Shown here one piece after another: positions 29,920 through 38,740 of a stretch of DNA of 64,000 nt. The stretch's first letter is position 1. Every line of letters begins with the position of its first letter. Where the stretch lies: positions 806,001 through 870,000 of the forward strand of contig NZ_CP059059.1 of NCBI RefSeq assembly GCF_014217855.1. Direction: 5' to 3'. The stretch comes from Synechococcus sp. HK01-R (GTDB taxonomy: Bacteria; Cyanobacteriota; Cyanobacteriia; PCC-6307; Cyanobiaceae). The translations under genes were made by a program, and so were the position numbers. The notes under the pieces were generated by a model. The model did not search any database. It had not been told where the DNA came from and saw only the letters and a list, made by a program, of their open reading frames with translations.

Positions 29920-30405
29920 TCAGCTGAAGCCCTGACGGCGCCTCAGCTCCTCCAATTCTTGCTTTGCTTCAAACAGGGCCCAGTCTTCTTCGAGGCTGCG
30001 GCCCTGTTGCTGTTTTGCAGCCCTTTGCTGGAGCTGGCTGAGCTGGGTGTTCAGGTCCTGAAATTGTTGACCCAGGCCCTCCAGTTCTCCCCACAGCTGC
30101 CGGCCCTGGTCCATCAGGCTCTGCACATGGGCCTCAGCCCGTCCAGCCAGATCCTTGGCGCCAGCTGCGCGAGCCCGGCTGCAGCGGGCCTGCCAGTCGC
30201 GCACCTCTGAGGCGAGGGCCAGGAGCAGGCGGCGGTGCTCCTCCGCCTGCTCCTGGAGCTGAGCGCGCCGACGCTGGAGATCCTGCTGACGATCACGCAG
30301 ATGCTGTTCGCGCAGTAGTTGCTCCTGCTGGGGATTGGAGCGCAGAAAGGCATTGAGGCGTTCCTCGAGGTTGCGCTCAAGCTGATCCAGCCAGGTGGGG
30401 GCCAT
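29920..30405 (-). CDS. Hercynine-metabolism companion protein, coiled coil
   Basis: A 161-residue, almost wholly helical protein rich in Gln, Glu, Leu and Arg, with heptad-like stretches ('LRDRQQDLQRRRAQLQEQAE', 'GQQFQDLNTQLSQLQQRAAK'). I recognise it as the larger of two small proteins that accompany egtD and egtB in picocyanobacteria, annotated only by that association; biochemical role unknown. Its ATG overlaps the stop of the preceding gene (ATGA). A PspA-like scaffold is a possible alternative reading of the coiled coil. Confidence 0.72.
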   Translation of the reverse strand: MAPTWLDQLERNLEERLNAFLRSNPQQEQLLREQHLRDRQQDLQRRRAQLQEQAEEHRRLLLALASEVRDWQARCSRARAAGAKDLAGRAEAHVQSLMDQGRQLWGELEGLGQQFQDLNTQLSQLQQRAAKQQQGRSLEEDWALFEAKQELEELRRRQGFS

Positions 30406-30644
30406 CAGCCGTCGCCCTGCCCATCGGGGGCTTTGGTGATCAACGGGGCTTCGATCTCCTGCTGCAGCGGGGTGATCGCTCCATCACGGGAGCGCAGCAG
30501 CAGCTGGGTGAGCCGAGCCACCGATCCTTCCCCAACCTCCAGCTCGCTGAGTCGCTCGAAGGCCTGCCGATAGAGCGCTTCCAGTTCATCGATCAGGGAT
30601 TCCCGCTGCTGGCGGATGGTGCGGCGTTGCTCCTCACGGCTCAT
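30405..30644 (-). CDS. Hercynine-metabolism small protein
   Basis: A 79-residue helical acidic protein ('REEQRRTIRQQRESLIDELE', 'AFERLSELEVGEGSVARLTQ'). It sits 28 bases after egtD and overlaps the next companion gene by 4 bases. In other picocyanobacteria the same small gene lies with egtD. No enzyme motif is visible. Start at ATG 30644; the frame is open upstream only within egtD. Confidence 0.72.
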   Translation of the reverse strand: MSREEQRRTIRQQRESLIDELEALYRQAFERLSELEVGEGSVARLTQLLLRSRDGAITPLQQEIEAPLITKAPDGQGDG

Positions 30645-30672
30645 GGCGGCAGCGGTGCTCGGTGACTGATGG

Positions 30673-31668
30673 TCAGTCTGCCGCCTCCAGCAGGTGCAGA
30701 GAGAGGCTGTCGTCGGGGTCATGCCAACGGCGTGCGCAGCGCCATCCCGCCTCTGCGGCCAGCTCGATCGCCATCACAGGGCTGTACTTCACGCTGTATT
30801 CGGTCACCAGCGCTTCACCGTCGTCGAAGCTCCAGTGCTCATCGGCAATGGAGACCTGTTGGGGGCAGCGGCTGATCAGGGCCATCTCCACGCGACTGGC
30901 CTCCGGTTGCCAGTGGGCCTGGTAGCGGAAGCGTTGGGGATCGAAGTCGGCCTGCAGATCCTGGTTGAGGCGATGGAGCAGATTGCGGGCAAAGGCAGCC
31001 GACACCCCGGCGGCATCGTCATAGGCCGCCTCCAGTACCGACGCCGGCTTGGGGTGATCAAGGCCCAGCAGCAGGGGGCCGCCGGCCAGGATCCTCCGGA
31101 AGCGCCGCAGCAGCTCCTCCGCGTCCTGGCGGTTGAAATTGCCCAGGGAGCTGCCGGGGAAGAACCCCAGCCGTCGTTGGCCCCGCAGCAAGGGATGGTC
31201 AGGCAGGGTCTCCAGTTGGCTGTGGTCACAGCAGATGCCGAGCATGGCCACCGTCGGATGGGCTTGTTGCAGCTTGGTGATCGCCTGCTGGAGATGGTCG
31301 GCGCTGATGTCGAGGGCGACGTAAGCCGGTGGCTGCAGGGCCTTCAGCAGGGGGCCCACCTTGCGGGCACTGCCGGCCCCGAACTCCACGATCACGCCAT
31401 CACCGAGGGCTGCAGCGATCTCGAGGGCCTTGCACTCCAGCAGGTTGATTTCGGTGCGGGTGAGCCCGTATTCCGGTTGTTCGCAGATCCGGTCAAAGAG
31501 CTTGGAGCCTTCGGCGTCGTAGAGGAACCAAGCCGGCAGCTGGCGTGGTTGGCGCGCCATGCCATCGCGCACCAGCTGGCGCATGTCGGCGGCGGGGGGA
31601 TGGAGGTCGATCAGCTCGATCGCGGGAGGTCTCGGGAGATTCATCTGACTGGTCATCTGGCTGGTCAT
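30673..31668 (-). CDS. egtD: L-histidine N-alpha-methyltransferase
   Basis: SAM-dependent enzyme that trimethylates histidine to hercynine, first step of ergothioneine synthesis. From ATG 31668 the protein has 331 residues. It has the EgtD core: 'LFDRICEQPEYGLTRTEINL', the SAM site 'VIVEFGAGSARKVGPLLKAL', 'YVALDISADHL', 'FFPGSSLGNF' and 'EYSVKYSP'. Three ATGs (31668, 31656, 31644) are spaced 12 bases apart because the start lies in a tandem repeat; which is used is unclear. The first is 8 bases after the egtB stop. Confidence 0.95.
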   Translation of the reverse strand: MTSQMTSQMNLPRPPAIELIDLHPPAADMRQLVRDGMARQPRQLPAWFLYDAEGSKLFDRICEQPEYGLTRTEINLLECKALEIAAALGDGVIVEFGAGSARKVGPLLKALQPPAYVALDISADHLQQAITKLQQAHPTVAMLGICCDHSQLETLPDHPLLRGQRRLGFFPGSSLGNFNRQDAEELLRRFRRILAGGPLLLGLDHPKPASVLEAAYDDAAGVSAAFARNLLHRLNQDLQADFDPQRFRYQAHWQPEASRVEMALISRCPQQVSIADEHWSFDDGEALVTEYSVKYSPVMAIELAAEAGWRCARRWHDPDDSLSLHLLEAAD

Positions 31669-31688
31669 CTGGCTGCTTACCTGGCCAG
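31641..31688. repeat. 12-nt tandem repeat at the egtB-egtD junction
   Basis: Units tcatctgactgg, tcatctggctgg and tcatctggctgc are followed by a diverged fourth, ttacctggccag (about 8 of 12). Read on the minus strand each unit gives Met-Thr-Ser-Gln or Val-Ser-Ser-Gln, so the three perfect copies supply three in-frame ATG codons for egtD. The fourth contains the TAA stop of egtB. Confidence 0.9.
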
Positions 31689-32909
31689 GCGCAGGCCGGC
31701 GGCCATCCAGCGGCTCGCCGGCGGGAAGAAGTTCCGGTAGGTGAGACGGCTGTGACCCTCGGGAGTCAGGCGGCTGCTGCCCCGCAGCACGAATTGGGAG
31801 GTCATGAACTTGCCGTTGTATTCCCCCACGGCCCCGGCCGCCGGCTGGAAGCCCGGATAGGGGCGGTAGGGGCTGGCGGTCCATTGCCAGAGGTCTCCTG
31901 TGGCTTGAAGGAGCTCATCGCTGCGCTCGCGGGCGCTCAGCTCCCACTCCGCTTCGCTCGGCAGGCGGGCACCGGCCCAGCGGGCATAGGCATCCGCTTC
32001 GAACCAGCTGATGTGCCTGACAGGGCGTTGCGGTTGCAGGGGTTGCCGGCCCGCCAGGGTGAATTCCCATTGCCAGGGTGCTTCAGGGCCCTCCCGGCGC
32101 CAGTAGCGAGGGGCTTGCCATGCTTTCGTTTGGCACAGGCTCCAGCCTTCGCTCATCCATAGCTCCGGCCGCTGGTAGCCACCGTCGGCGATGAACTGCT
32201 GGTAGTCGGCATTGGTCACCAACCGGTCCGCGAGCGCGAACGGCTCCAGCCAGACCCGGTGGCGCGGCCCCTCATTGTCGAAATGGAAGCTGTCGAGATT
32301 TGCGCTGTCGAGATGCAAGCTGTCGTGATGCGAGCCTTGGCCGATCTCGACCAGGCCTCCGGGATGTTCCAGCCAGCGGCGCTCGCTGCCGGGTGCTTCC
32401 TTCGCCTCCTCCCAGTCGCTGCGGTAGCAGGGCTCCAGGGGCTGGCGACTGAAGCCATCGAGCAGGTCCATCAGCAGCAGTTCCTGGTGCTGCTGCTCGT
32501 GCTGGAGTCCGAGCTCCACGAGGCCGCTCCAACGGCGATCCTCGCCAGCGCTGAACAGTTGCTCCAGAGAGGCATCGACCCGCCGGCGCCAGGCGAGCAC
32601 CTCGGCGATCCCCGGTCGGCTGAGAAGGCCGCGCTGGGGCCTGGGTTGTCGGGGACCGACGGTCTCGTAATAGGAATTGAACAAGTAGCCCCAGCGGGGA
32701 TCAGCCGGGCGGTGATCTGGCTGAAACGGCCCGAGCACGAAGGTTTCGAAGAACCAGGTGGTGTGTGCCAGGTGCCATTTGGGTGGGCTGGCATCGGCCA
32801 TGCCCTGCAGGCAGAGATCCTCCGGTTCGAGGGGGGCGATCAGCGCTTCGCTGGTGCGGCGCACCGTCAGCAGGCGAGACAGCAGGGGCTGCTGCGTGCT
32901 GAGGACCAT
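31677..32909 (-). CDS. egtB: Hercynine oxygenase (ergothioneine synthase, sulfoxide synthase)
   Basis: Non-haem iron enzyme joining hercynine to a thiol (gamma-Glu-Cys or Cys) as a sulfoxide. The product has 410 residues. The DinB-like N-domain supplies the iron ligands: 'WHLAHTTWFFETF' and H-x3-H at 137/141 ('GLQHEQQHQELLL'). The C-type-lectin-like FGE-sulfatase domain has 'FDNEGPRHRVWLEPFALADR', 'HISWFEADAYARWAGARLPS' and 'NFFPPASRWMAAGLRLAR'. A five-residue repeat (about 195-212) is inserted at the junction. First gene of the operon. Confidence 0.95.
   Translation of the reverse strand: MVLSTQQPLLSRLLTVRRTSEALIAPLEPEDLCLQGMADASPPKWHLAHTTWFFETFVLGPFQPDHRPADPRWGYLFNSYYETVGPRQPRPQRGLLSRPGIAEVLAWRRRVDASLEQLFSAGEDRRWSGLVELGLQHEQQHQELLLMDLLDGFSRQPLEPCYRSDWEEAKEAPGSERRWLEHPGGLVEIGQGSHHDSLHLDSANLDSFHFDNEGPRHRVWLEPFALADRLVTNADYQQFIADGGYQRPELWMSEGWSLCQTKAWQAPRYWRREGPEAPWQWEFTLAGRQPLQPQRPVRHISWFEADAYARWAGARLPSEAEWELSARERSDELLQATGDLWQWTASPYRPYPGFQPAAGAVGEYNGKFMTSQFVLRGSSRLTPEGHSRLTYRNFFPPASRWMAAGLRLAR
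32274..32329. repeat. 15-nt tandem repeat inside egtB
   Basis: The core gctgtcgagat recurs exactly at 32289 and 32304, with one change at 32319, and more loosely at 32274 (8 of 11): a strict 15-base period. On the minus strand it encodes the pentads H-D-S-L-H, L-D-S-A-N, L-D-S-F-H and F-D-N-E-G. The last is the normal family motif, so the copies appear to have grown from it. Confidence 0.85.
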
Positions 32910-33002
32910 CCCATGCGGGCGACTGCGGCAGACCCTAGGTGCGGATCAATTGCGGTGCAGGTGGCGCTGGGCCCCTACCATCGGCCCACTGCGGCTGGAA
33001 CG

Positions 33003-35075
33003 ATGGAGATCGGATCTGTGCTCGCGGAGCGCTATCGGATCGATCAGCAACTGAGCGCCGCCGCCCAGGGAGTGCTCTGGCGCGCCGCTGATTTGCTCGC
33101 CGGCGAGTCCCCTGTGGCGTTGCGCGAACTGCGTGACCCTGCTGCCCAGGAGCGCTTCCGGGCGATCTGGCCTGCGATGCAGGCGGTGCTTCATCCCCAG
33201 ATTCCTCGCTTCGGTGGCCTGCTGGAGGAGGAGGGAGCCCTCTGGCTGGTGCGTGAGTGGCAGGAGGGGCAGAGCCTGAGTCAGATCCAGCGCCAACGCT
33301 CTGAGCGCCAGCTGGTGTTCGGTCCCGGGGAGGTGCTCTTGCTGCTGCGCCAGCTGCTGCCACCCCTGGCGGTGCTGCATGGCCGCGACTTGGTGCATGG
33401 CGATCTCAACCCCGGCAACCTGCTACGCCGGGATCAGGACGGTCTGCCCGTGCTGCTGGATTTCGGCCTGCTGCAGCAGGCCGGTCTGCGCCCACTGACC
33501 GGCGCAACGGCCGGCTATGCCCCCAGGGCCCAGGGCCGCGGTGAAGCGGCTGCCGCCTGGATGGATCTCCATGGCTTGGGTGTCACGGCCCTGAGTCTTC
33601 TCAGCGGTCGGCCCCCGGAACAGTTGCTGGGGCCTGACGGTGCTGCTGCCAGCGCCTGGCGCATTCCCGAGAGCTTGAATCTGGAGCCCCCCTATCGCGC
33701 GGTCCTTGAGCGGCTGCTCAGCGAACGGCCCGGGGAGCGTTTCGAGCAGGCCCGCGAGGCGCTGCAGGCGCTGCAGGCTGTGGTCATGCCCGAATCCACT
33801 GGTCCCCAGGCGCTCTCGGAACGCACGGTGGTGCTGGCGCCGGCGGCGCCTGTTTCTGCGCCCGTTCCAGATCCCACACCTGCGTTGCCTTCCCTCGCCA
33901 TGGTTCCAGACGCTTCAGCCCAATCGCAGCCAGGCGATCAGGCTGTTTCAGTACGGAGTCGCCCCAGCGCCGAGGAGCGTCAAAGGGCCGCCGAAGGGCG
34001 TCTCTGGCCGGTGGTCGGCGCGCTCCTCGTTTCGGCGGTGCTGGGCACGGCCATCGGCTGGTTCCTGCTCAGTCGTGGTCGCAGCCCGGATGGTGCCCCC
34101 TCCACGGATCGTGATCTGGTGGGCCGGGCCCCGAGTGCCAGCTTGCCGCCGGCGGAGGTGGATCAGCGTCAGCAGCTGCTCAGTCGCCTGCGTGCCCTTC
34201 AGGTTGACCGCAGCTGGTTTCTGCAGCTGGTGGATGCCAGCCTGCTGGCCCGCTTCCCCGAGCGGAACGGGCGCCTGCCGACTGATTCCCTCGAGGATGC
34301 TCCTCTGCGCCGGGTCTGGAATGAGCTGGCGGAGGAGTGGCTGGCCCGGGTGGAGCAGTTGCCGCCCGATCTGCGGGCCCGGCTTGGCCAGCTCAAGGGT
34401 GCGGATTGGCAGAAGCAGCGGGAGGCGCTCACGAAGCAGGGGGTGAATCCCCGGGTGGTGGAGCAGCTGGTGAGTGCTTCAGCCCAGAACCTTCTGCCCG
34501 GCGTGGTGAGCGGTAGCAAGCCCCCTGAGCCTTACCTGCAGCTCTGGTATGCCGCCGCCATGCGCGGGCTGGGTGATGTGCGCATCGAGAAGCTCACGGC
34601 TCGCCCCGGTGCGCCCACGGTGCTCTCCAGTCGTGTGCCATCCGGTGGGGCGCGCTTGATTGCGATTCAGGTGCCGGCGGGCCGCCGCCTGGTGCTGGGC
34701 ATCAACGGCACCCCCCTGATGCAGATGACCGTCTACGGCGCCGATGGTGAGGTGGTCGCGGCCCGGGGCCCGCTGCGGGTGGTGACCCTCACGCCTGAAG
34801 CGGGCTCGCCCGTGCAGGTGCTGGTGACCAATGAAGGGGTCTCTTCGGGTTTGCTCACGCTCTCGTGTCGGGCTGATCGACCCGCCCCAACGCCTTTGCC
34901 GGAGGTGGACCCGAATCCGATTCCAGATCCGGCGACCGGTGCCACGGGTGCGGTGGATGGCATGGCTGACCCCCCGGGGCCGAAGCCGGCCGGGGCGGCC
35001 AAGCCGCCGGAGGCGCCGCTGGCACCACCCCCAGCGGCAGGAGCAGCCCAAGGGGACGGTGGCGTCACTAACTAG
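33003..35075 (+). CDS. Degenerate Ser/Thr protein kinase, membrane anchored
   Basis: A 690-residue protein with an N-terminal kinase-like domain (1-270), a Pro/Ala-rich linker, one membrane helix (about 335-357, 'VVGALLVSAVLGTAIGWFLL') and a C-terminal region of unknown fold ending in a Pro-rich tail. Kinase landmarks 'VHGDLNPGNLL' (Asp134, Asn139) and 'LLDFG' (Asp153) are present. The glycine loop is lost ('LSAAAQGVLW') and the ATP-anchoring beta-3 Lys is Arg41 ('PVALREL'). It may be a pseudokinase or an atypical kinase. The frame is open far upstream, but ATG 33003 fits the family-like 'GSVLAERYRI' start. Confidence 0.85.
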   Translation: MEIGSVLAERYRIDQQLSAAAQGVLWRAADLLAGESPVALRELRDPAAQERFRAIWPAMQAVLHPQIPRFGGLLEEEGALWLVREWQEGQSLSQIQRQRSERQLVFGPGEVLLLLRQLLPPLAVLHGRDLVHGDLNPGNLLRRDQDGLPVLLDFGLLQQAGLRPLTGATAGYAPRAQGRGEAAAAWMDLHGLGVTALSLLSGRPPEQLLGPDGAAASAWRIPESLNLEPPYRAVLERLLSERPGERFEQAREALQALQAVVMPESTGPQALSERTVVLAPAAPVSAPVPDPTPALPSLAMVPDASAQSQPGDQAVSVRSRPSAEERQRAAEGRLWPVVGALLVSAVLGTAIGWFLLSRGRSPDGAPSTDRDLVGRAPSASLPPAEVDQRQQLLSRLRALQVDRSWFLQLVDASLLARFPERNGRLPTDSLEDAPLRRVWNELAEEWLARVEQLPPDLRARLGQLKGADWQKQREALTKQGVNPRVVEQLVSASAQNLLPGVVSGSKPPEPYLQLWYAAAMRGLGDVRIEKLTARPGAPTVLSSRVPSGGARLIAIQVPAGRRLVLGINGTPLMQMTVYGADGEVVAARGPLRVVTLTPEAGSPVQVLVTNEGVSSGLLTLSCRADRPAPTPLPEVDPNPIPDPATGATGAVDGMADPPGPKPAGAAKPPEAPLAPPPAAGAAQGDGGVTN

Positions 35076-35082
35076 TAACGAT

Positions 35083-35577
35083 TCAGTAACGGGATAGTGC
35101 TGCGCGGGTTTCTTTTTTCACCTGCTTTTCCTTTTCGGCCGCTCGTTTGTCGTGCAGCTTGCGGCCCTTGCCCAGTCCGATCGTCAACTTGATCCACGAG
35201 CCCTTGAGATGCATGTTCAGGGGGATCAGGGCCAGGCCCTTCTGGTCAAGCTGGCCCCGCAACTTGTCGATCTCGCGCCTGTGGGCCAACAGTTTGCGCA
35301 CCCGCAGGGGGTCGTGGTTGTAGTAGCCACTGGCGTGGGTGTGGGGTGAGATGTGCACGTTGTGCAGCTGCAGCTCACCGTTGCGGATGAGGCAGAAGCC
35401 ATCCCGCAGGTTGGCCTGGCCGGCCCGCACCGATTTCACCTCCGTGCCCACCAGCTCGATGCCGGTTTCCAGGGTTTCCAGGATTTCGTATTGATGGCGC
35501 GCCAGGCGGTTATCGGCCAGCAGGCGATTCGCCGCTGCCCTGGCTGCTGCCCCCTTCTTGCCTCCGCCTTTCGCCAT
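35083..35577 (-). CDS. smpB: SsrA-binding protein
   Basis: SmpB escorts tmRNA to stalled ribosomes in trans-translation. The 164-residue product has '[20 protein letters not shown]', '[19 protein letters not shown]', '[20 protein letters not shown]', '[12 protein letters not shown]' and the basic tail '[18 protein letters not shown]'. It is convergent with the kinase gene, 7 bases apart, and divergent from ruvB (51 bases). The tmRNA gene is not seen in the window. Confidence 0.97.
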   Translation of the reverse strand: MAKGGGKKGAAARAAANRLLADNRLARHQYEILETLETGIELVGTEVKSVRAGQANLRDGFCLIRNGELQLHNVHISPHTHASGYYNHDPLRVRKLLAHRREIDKLRGQLDQKGLALIPLNMHLKGSWIKLTIGLGKGRKLHDKRAAEKEKQVKKETRAALSRY

Positions 35578-35628
35578 CCGGCTGCCTTGGATCTCCCGAC
35601 CTTATCCAGACATCGGTACCCTTCCACC

Positions 35629-36756
35629 ATGGCGATCGTTTCCTCCAGTGCCGGCTCCGGGCGCAGCAAGCGCAACGCGGTGCCCCGTCTGGTGGATCCA
35701 GCCGCGCAGGAGGAGGATGTCGCGGGTACGGATTCCGCGGGCATCAATTCCGCAGGCGCGCCTCTCGAAGGAATCGATGGGGCTTCAGCCCGCGATGAGG
35801 GGCTCCGCCCTCGACGTCTGAATGACTACATCGGCCAGCGGGAGCTGAAACAGGTGCTTGGCATCGCCGTGCAGGCGGCGATCGGCCGCGGCGATGCCCT
35901 CGACCATGTGCTGCTCTATGGCCCCCCCGGCCTCGGGAAGACCACCATGGCCCTGGTGCTCGCCGAGGAGCTGGGGGTGAGCTGCCGGATCACCAGTGCA
36001 CCGGCCCTCGAGCGCCCGCGAGACATCGTTGGTCTGCTGGTGAATCTGCAGCCGCGGGAGCTGTTGTTCATCGATGAGATTCATCGCCTCACCCGGGTGG
36101 CTGAGGAGTTGCTCTATCCGGCGATGGAGGATCGGCGCCTTGATCTCACGGTGGGCAAGGGGAGCACGGCTCGCACCCGCACCCTCGATCTGCCTCCCTT
36201 CACCCTCGTGGGCGCCACCACCCGGGCCGGCTCTTTGAGCTCCCCCCTGCGCGATCGCTTCGGCTTGATCCAGCGCCTGGAGTTCTATGGCCAAGAGGAT
36301 CTCGAGGCGATCGTGGAGCGGGCCTCCGGCCTGCTCGGCCTCCGTCTCACGGCAGCGGCTTGTTGCGAAATTGCTCGTCGCTGCCGGGGCACTCCTCGCA
36401 TCGCCAACCGCCTGCTGCGGAGGGTGCGGGATGTGGCTTGTGTGCGCGGGGTGGAGGGAGCGATCGAGGCCGCGCTCGTCGAAGAGGCCCTCAGCCTCCA
36501 TCGTGTGGATGGCCGTGGATTGGATGCCAGTGACCGTCGCCTGCTCGAGCTTCTGCTGCAGGCCCATGGAGGTGGCCCTGTGGGCCTTGAAACCCTGGCG
36601 GCTGCCCTCGGTGAAGATCCCACCACCCTGGAAGCGGTGGTGGAGCCTTACCTGCTGCAGCTCGGTTTCCTGCAACGCACCCCCCGGGGGCGAGTGGTGA
36701 CGGCGGCGGGGCGTCGACATCTGGGCTGGCCGACGGAGGGATCCGAAGCGGCATGA
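35629..36756 (+). CDS. ruvB: Holliday junction branch-migration ATPase
   Basis: AAA+ motor of the RuvAB complex. From ATG 35629 it has 375 residues. The core has '[19 protein letters not shown]', Walker A '[10 protein letters not shown]' (98-106), Walker B '[10 protein letters not shown]', sensor '[20 protein letters not shown]' and the C-terminal winged helix ('[20 protein letters not shown]'). The first 58 residues are a Ser/Gly/Asp-rich extension with a two-copy 15-nt repeat (35731-35760). The stop overlaps the next start (ATGA). Confidence 0.96.
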   Translation: MAIVSSSAGSGRSKRNAVPRLVDPAAQEEDVAGTDSAGINSAGAPLEGIDGASARDEGLRPRRLNDYIGQRELKQVLGIAVQAAIGRGDALDHVLLYGPPGLGKTTMALVLAEELGVSCRITSAPALERPRDIVGLLVNLQPRELLFIDEIHRLTRVAEELLYPAMEDRRLDLTVGKGSTARTRTLDLPPFTLVGATTRAGSLSSPLRDRFGLIQRLEFYGQEDLEAIVERASGLLGLRLTAAACCEIARRCRGTPRIANRLLRRVRDVACVRGVEGAIEAALVEEALSLHRVDGRGLDASDRRLLELLLQAHGGGPVGLETLAAALGEDPTTLEAVVEPYLLQLGFLQRTPRGRVVTAAGRRHLGWPTEGSEAA

Positions 36757-37550
36757 TCCATCGCGCCCTTCTTTTGGTGTTGCTGGGATTGCTCTGGCTG
36801 GTGCAGCCGGTTGAGGCAGATCAGGGTGTCACGGTTCCAGACCTCTCAGATCGCGACCTGTTCGAGCGGGCCCTGGCGGCCAGTCGCGATGGTGCGGCAG
36901 CCCAGGCGCTGCCCTTTTGGGATCGTTATTTGGAGCGCCAGCCTCAGGACGCCGCCGCCTGGAGCAACCGCGGCAATGTGCGCCTGGTGCTTGGTGATGC
37001 CGAAGCTGCGATCGCCGATCAGACCCAGGCGCTGGCCCTGGAGCCTGAGGCGATGGATCCCCATCTCAACCGCGGCACTGCGGAAGAGGCGTTGCAGCGG
37101 TGGTCGGATGCGGCCACGGACTACACCTGGATCCTGGAGCGGGATCCCCAGGAGGCTTCGGCCCTCTACAACCTGGGCAATGTGCGCGGCTCCCAGAGCG
37201 ACTGGGCGGCGGCGGCTGAGCTGTATGCCCAGGCGGCCCTGGCGCGGCCGGGGTTTGCGATGGCACGCTCCAGCGAGGCCCTGGCCCGTTATCAGCTTGG
37301 TGAGCTGGATGCTGCCGAACAGGAGTTGCGCAAACTGATTCGCCGCTATCCCCTGTTTGCTGATTCCAGAGCGGCCCTGTCGGCCCTGCTCTGGCGCCGG
37401 GGCCAGGGTGGCGAGGCGGAGAGCCACTGGGCGGCGGCGGCCGGGCTCGATCCCCGTTATCGCCAGGCCGATTGGCTGCTGGCGGTACGGCGCTGGCCAC
37501 CGAGCCCCACGGCCGACCTGGGCGCGTTTCTCAAGCTGGAGAGTCGATGA
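36753..37550 (+). CDS. Exported tetratricopeptide repeat protein
   Basis: A 265-residue protein with a cleavable signal ('[20 protein letters not shown]') followed by about five TPR units, e.g. '[20 protein letters not shown]', '[20 protein letters not shown]' and '[20 protein letters not shown]'. It probably resides in the periplasm or thylakoid lumen as a protein-interaction scaffold. The start overlaps ruvB and the stop overlaps the amidohydrolase (ATGA on both sides). Partner unknown. Confidence 0.85.
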   Translation: MIHRALLLVLLGLLWLVQPVEADQGVTVPDLSDRDLFERALAASRDGAAAQALPFWDRYLERQPQDAAAWSNRGNVRLVLGDAEAAIADQTQALALEPEAMDPHLNRGTAEEALQRWSDAATDYTWILERDPQEASALYNLGNVRGSQSDWAAAAELYAQAALARPGFAMARSSEALARYQLGELDAAEQELRKLIRRYPLFADSRAALSALLWRRGQGGEAESHWAAAAGLDPRYRQADWLLAVRRWPPSPTADLGAFLKLESR

Positions 37551-38740
37551 ACACCCCCATGGATCCCTGGCTCACTCGCCTCGACGCGCAGTTGCCGGAA
37601 CTGCTGGAACTGCGCCGTCATCTCCATGCCCATCCGGAGCTGAGCGGGGAGGAGCACCAAACGGCCGCGTTGGTGGCGGGGGAGCTGCGCCAGCACGGTT
37701 GGCAGGTGCGCGAAGGGGTGGGACGTACCGGTGTGGTGGCCGACCTTGGTCCGTCTGAGGGGCCAAGGGTTGGCCTGCGGGTGGATATGGATGCCCTGCC
37801 TGTTGAGGAGCGCACGGGGCTGGCCTATGCGTCCCGCCGTCAGGGGGTGATGCACGCCTGCGGCCATGACCTGCACACCTGCATTGGCCTGGGGGTGGCC
37901 CGTTTGCTGGCGGCTGAGTCGCCTCTGCCCTGCGGGGTGCGGCTGTTGTTTCAGCCCGCCGAAGAGCTGGCCCAAGGGGCCCGCTGGATGCGTGACGACG
38001 GCGCCCTGGAGGGTCTCTCCGCCCTGTACGGCGTGCATGTGTTTCCGTCTCTTGCGGTGGGAACGATCGGGGTGCGCAGCGGCAGCCTCACAGCAGCGGC
38101 AGGGGAACTGGAGATCGAGGTGATCGGTGAGGGGGGGCACGGTGCCCGGCCCCACCAGTCGGTGGATGCGATCTGGATCGCCGCCCGGGTGGTGACTGGT
38201 CTGCAGGAGGCGATCAGTCGCCGCCTGGATGCCCTGCATCCCGTGGTGGTGAGCTTCGGGCGGATCGAGGGCGGCAAAGCCTTCAACGTGATCGCCGATC
38301 GGGTGCGCCTGCTCGGCACCCTGCGCTGCCTGGATTGCGATCTGCACGGTCGGCTGCCAGCCTGGATCGAAGACACCGTGCAGGCGATCTGTTCCAGCTT
38401 CGGCGCCACCGCCACCGTCAGCTATCGCTGCATCGCCCCCCCGGTGCACAACCATTCGGGCCTCACGGATCTGCTCGAACGCTGTGCCATCGAACAGATC
38501 GGTCGCGCCCAGGTGCAGCGTCTGGAGCACCCGTCCCTTGGCGCGGAGGATTTCGCGGAGCTGGTGCAGGAGCTGCCGGGCAGCATGTTTCGGTTGGGTG
38601 TGGCGGGGCCGGATGGATGTGCGCCCCTGCATAACGGTCGTTTTCTGCCGGATGAAGCCAGCCTGGGGGTCGGCATTCGCGTGCTCACCTCCACCCTGCT
38701 GGCCTGGATGAACGCTCCCATTCCCGCGGAGGCTCCGTGA
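37547..38740 (+). CDS. M20 family amidohydrolase (IAA-amino acid or hippurate hydrolase-like)
   Basis: A dinuclear-metal amidohydrolase of 397 residues from ATG 37547. The signature blocks are 'LRRHLHAHPELSGEEHQTAA', 'GLRVDMDALPVEE', the metal motif 'VMHACGHDLHTCIGLG', 'LLFQPAEELAQGARWM' (metal and catalytic Glu), the dimerisation domain 'GEGGHGARPHQSVDAIWIAA' and 'EHPSLGAEDFAELVQ'. Substrate probably an N-acyl amino acid. Translationally coupled with the TPR gene before and the small membrane gene after. Confidence 0.92.
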   Translation: MNTPMDPWLTRLDAQLPELLELRRHLHAHPELSGEEHQTAALVAGELRQHGWQVREGVGRTGVVADLGPSEGPRVGLRVDMDALPVEERTGLAYASRRQGVMHACGHDLHTCIGLGVARLLAAESPLPCGVRLLFQPAEELAQGARWMRDDGALEGLSALYGVHVFPSLAVGTIGVRSGSLTAAAGELEIEVIGEGGHGARPHQSVDAIWIAARVVTGLQEAISRRLDALHPVVVSFGRIEGGKAFNVIADRVRLLGTLRCLDCDLHGRLPAWIEDTVQAICSSFGATATVSYRCIAPPVHNHSGLTDLLERCAIEQIGRAQVQRLEHPSLGAEDFAELVQELPGSMFRLGVAGPDGCAPLHNGRFLPDEASLGVGIRVLTSTLLAWMNAPIPAEAP

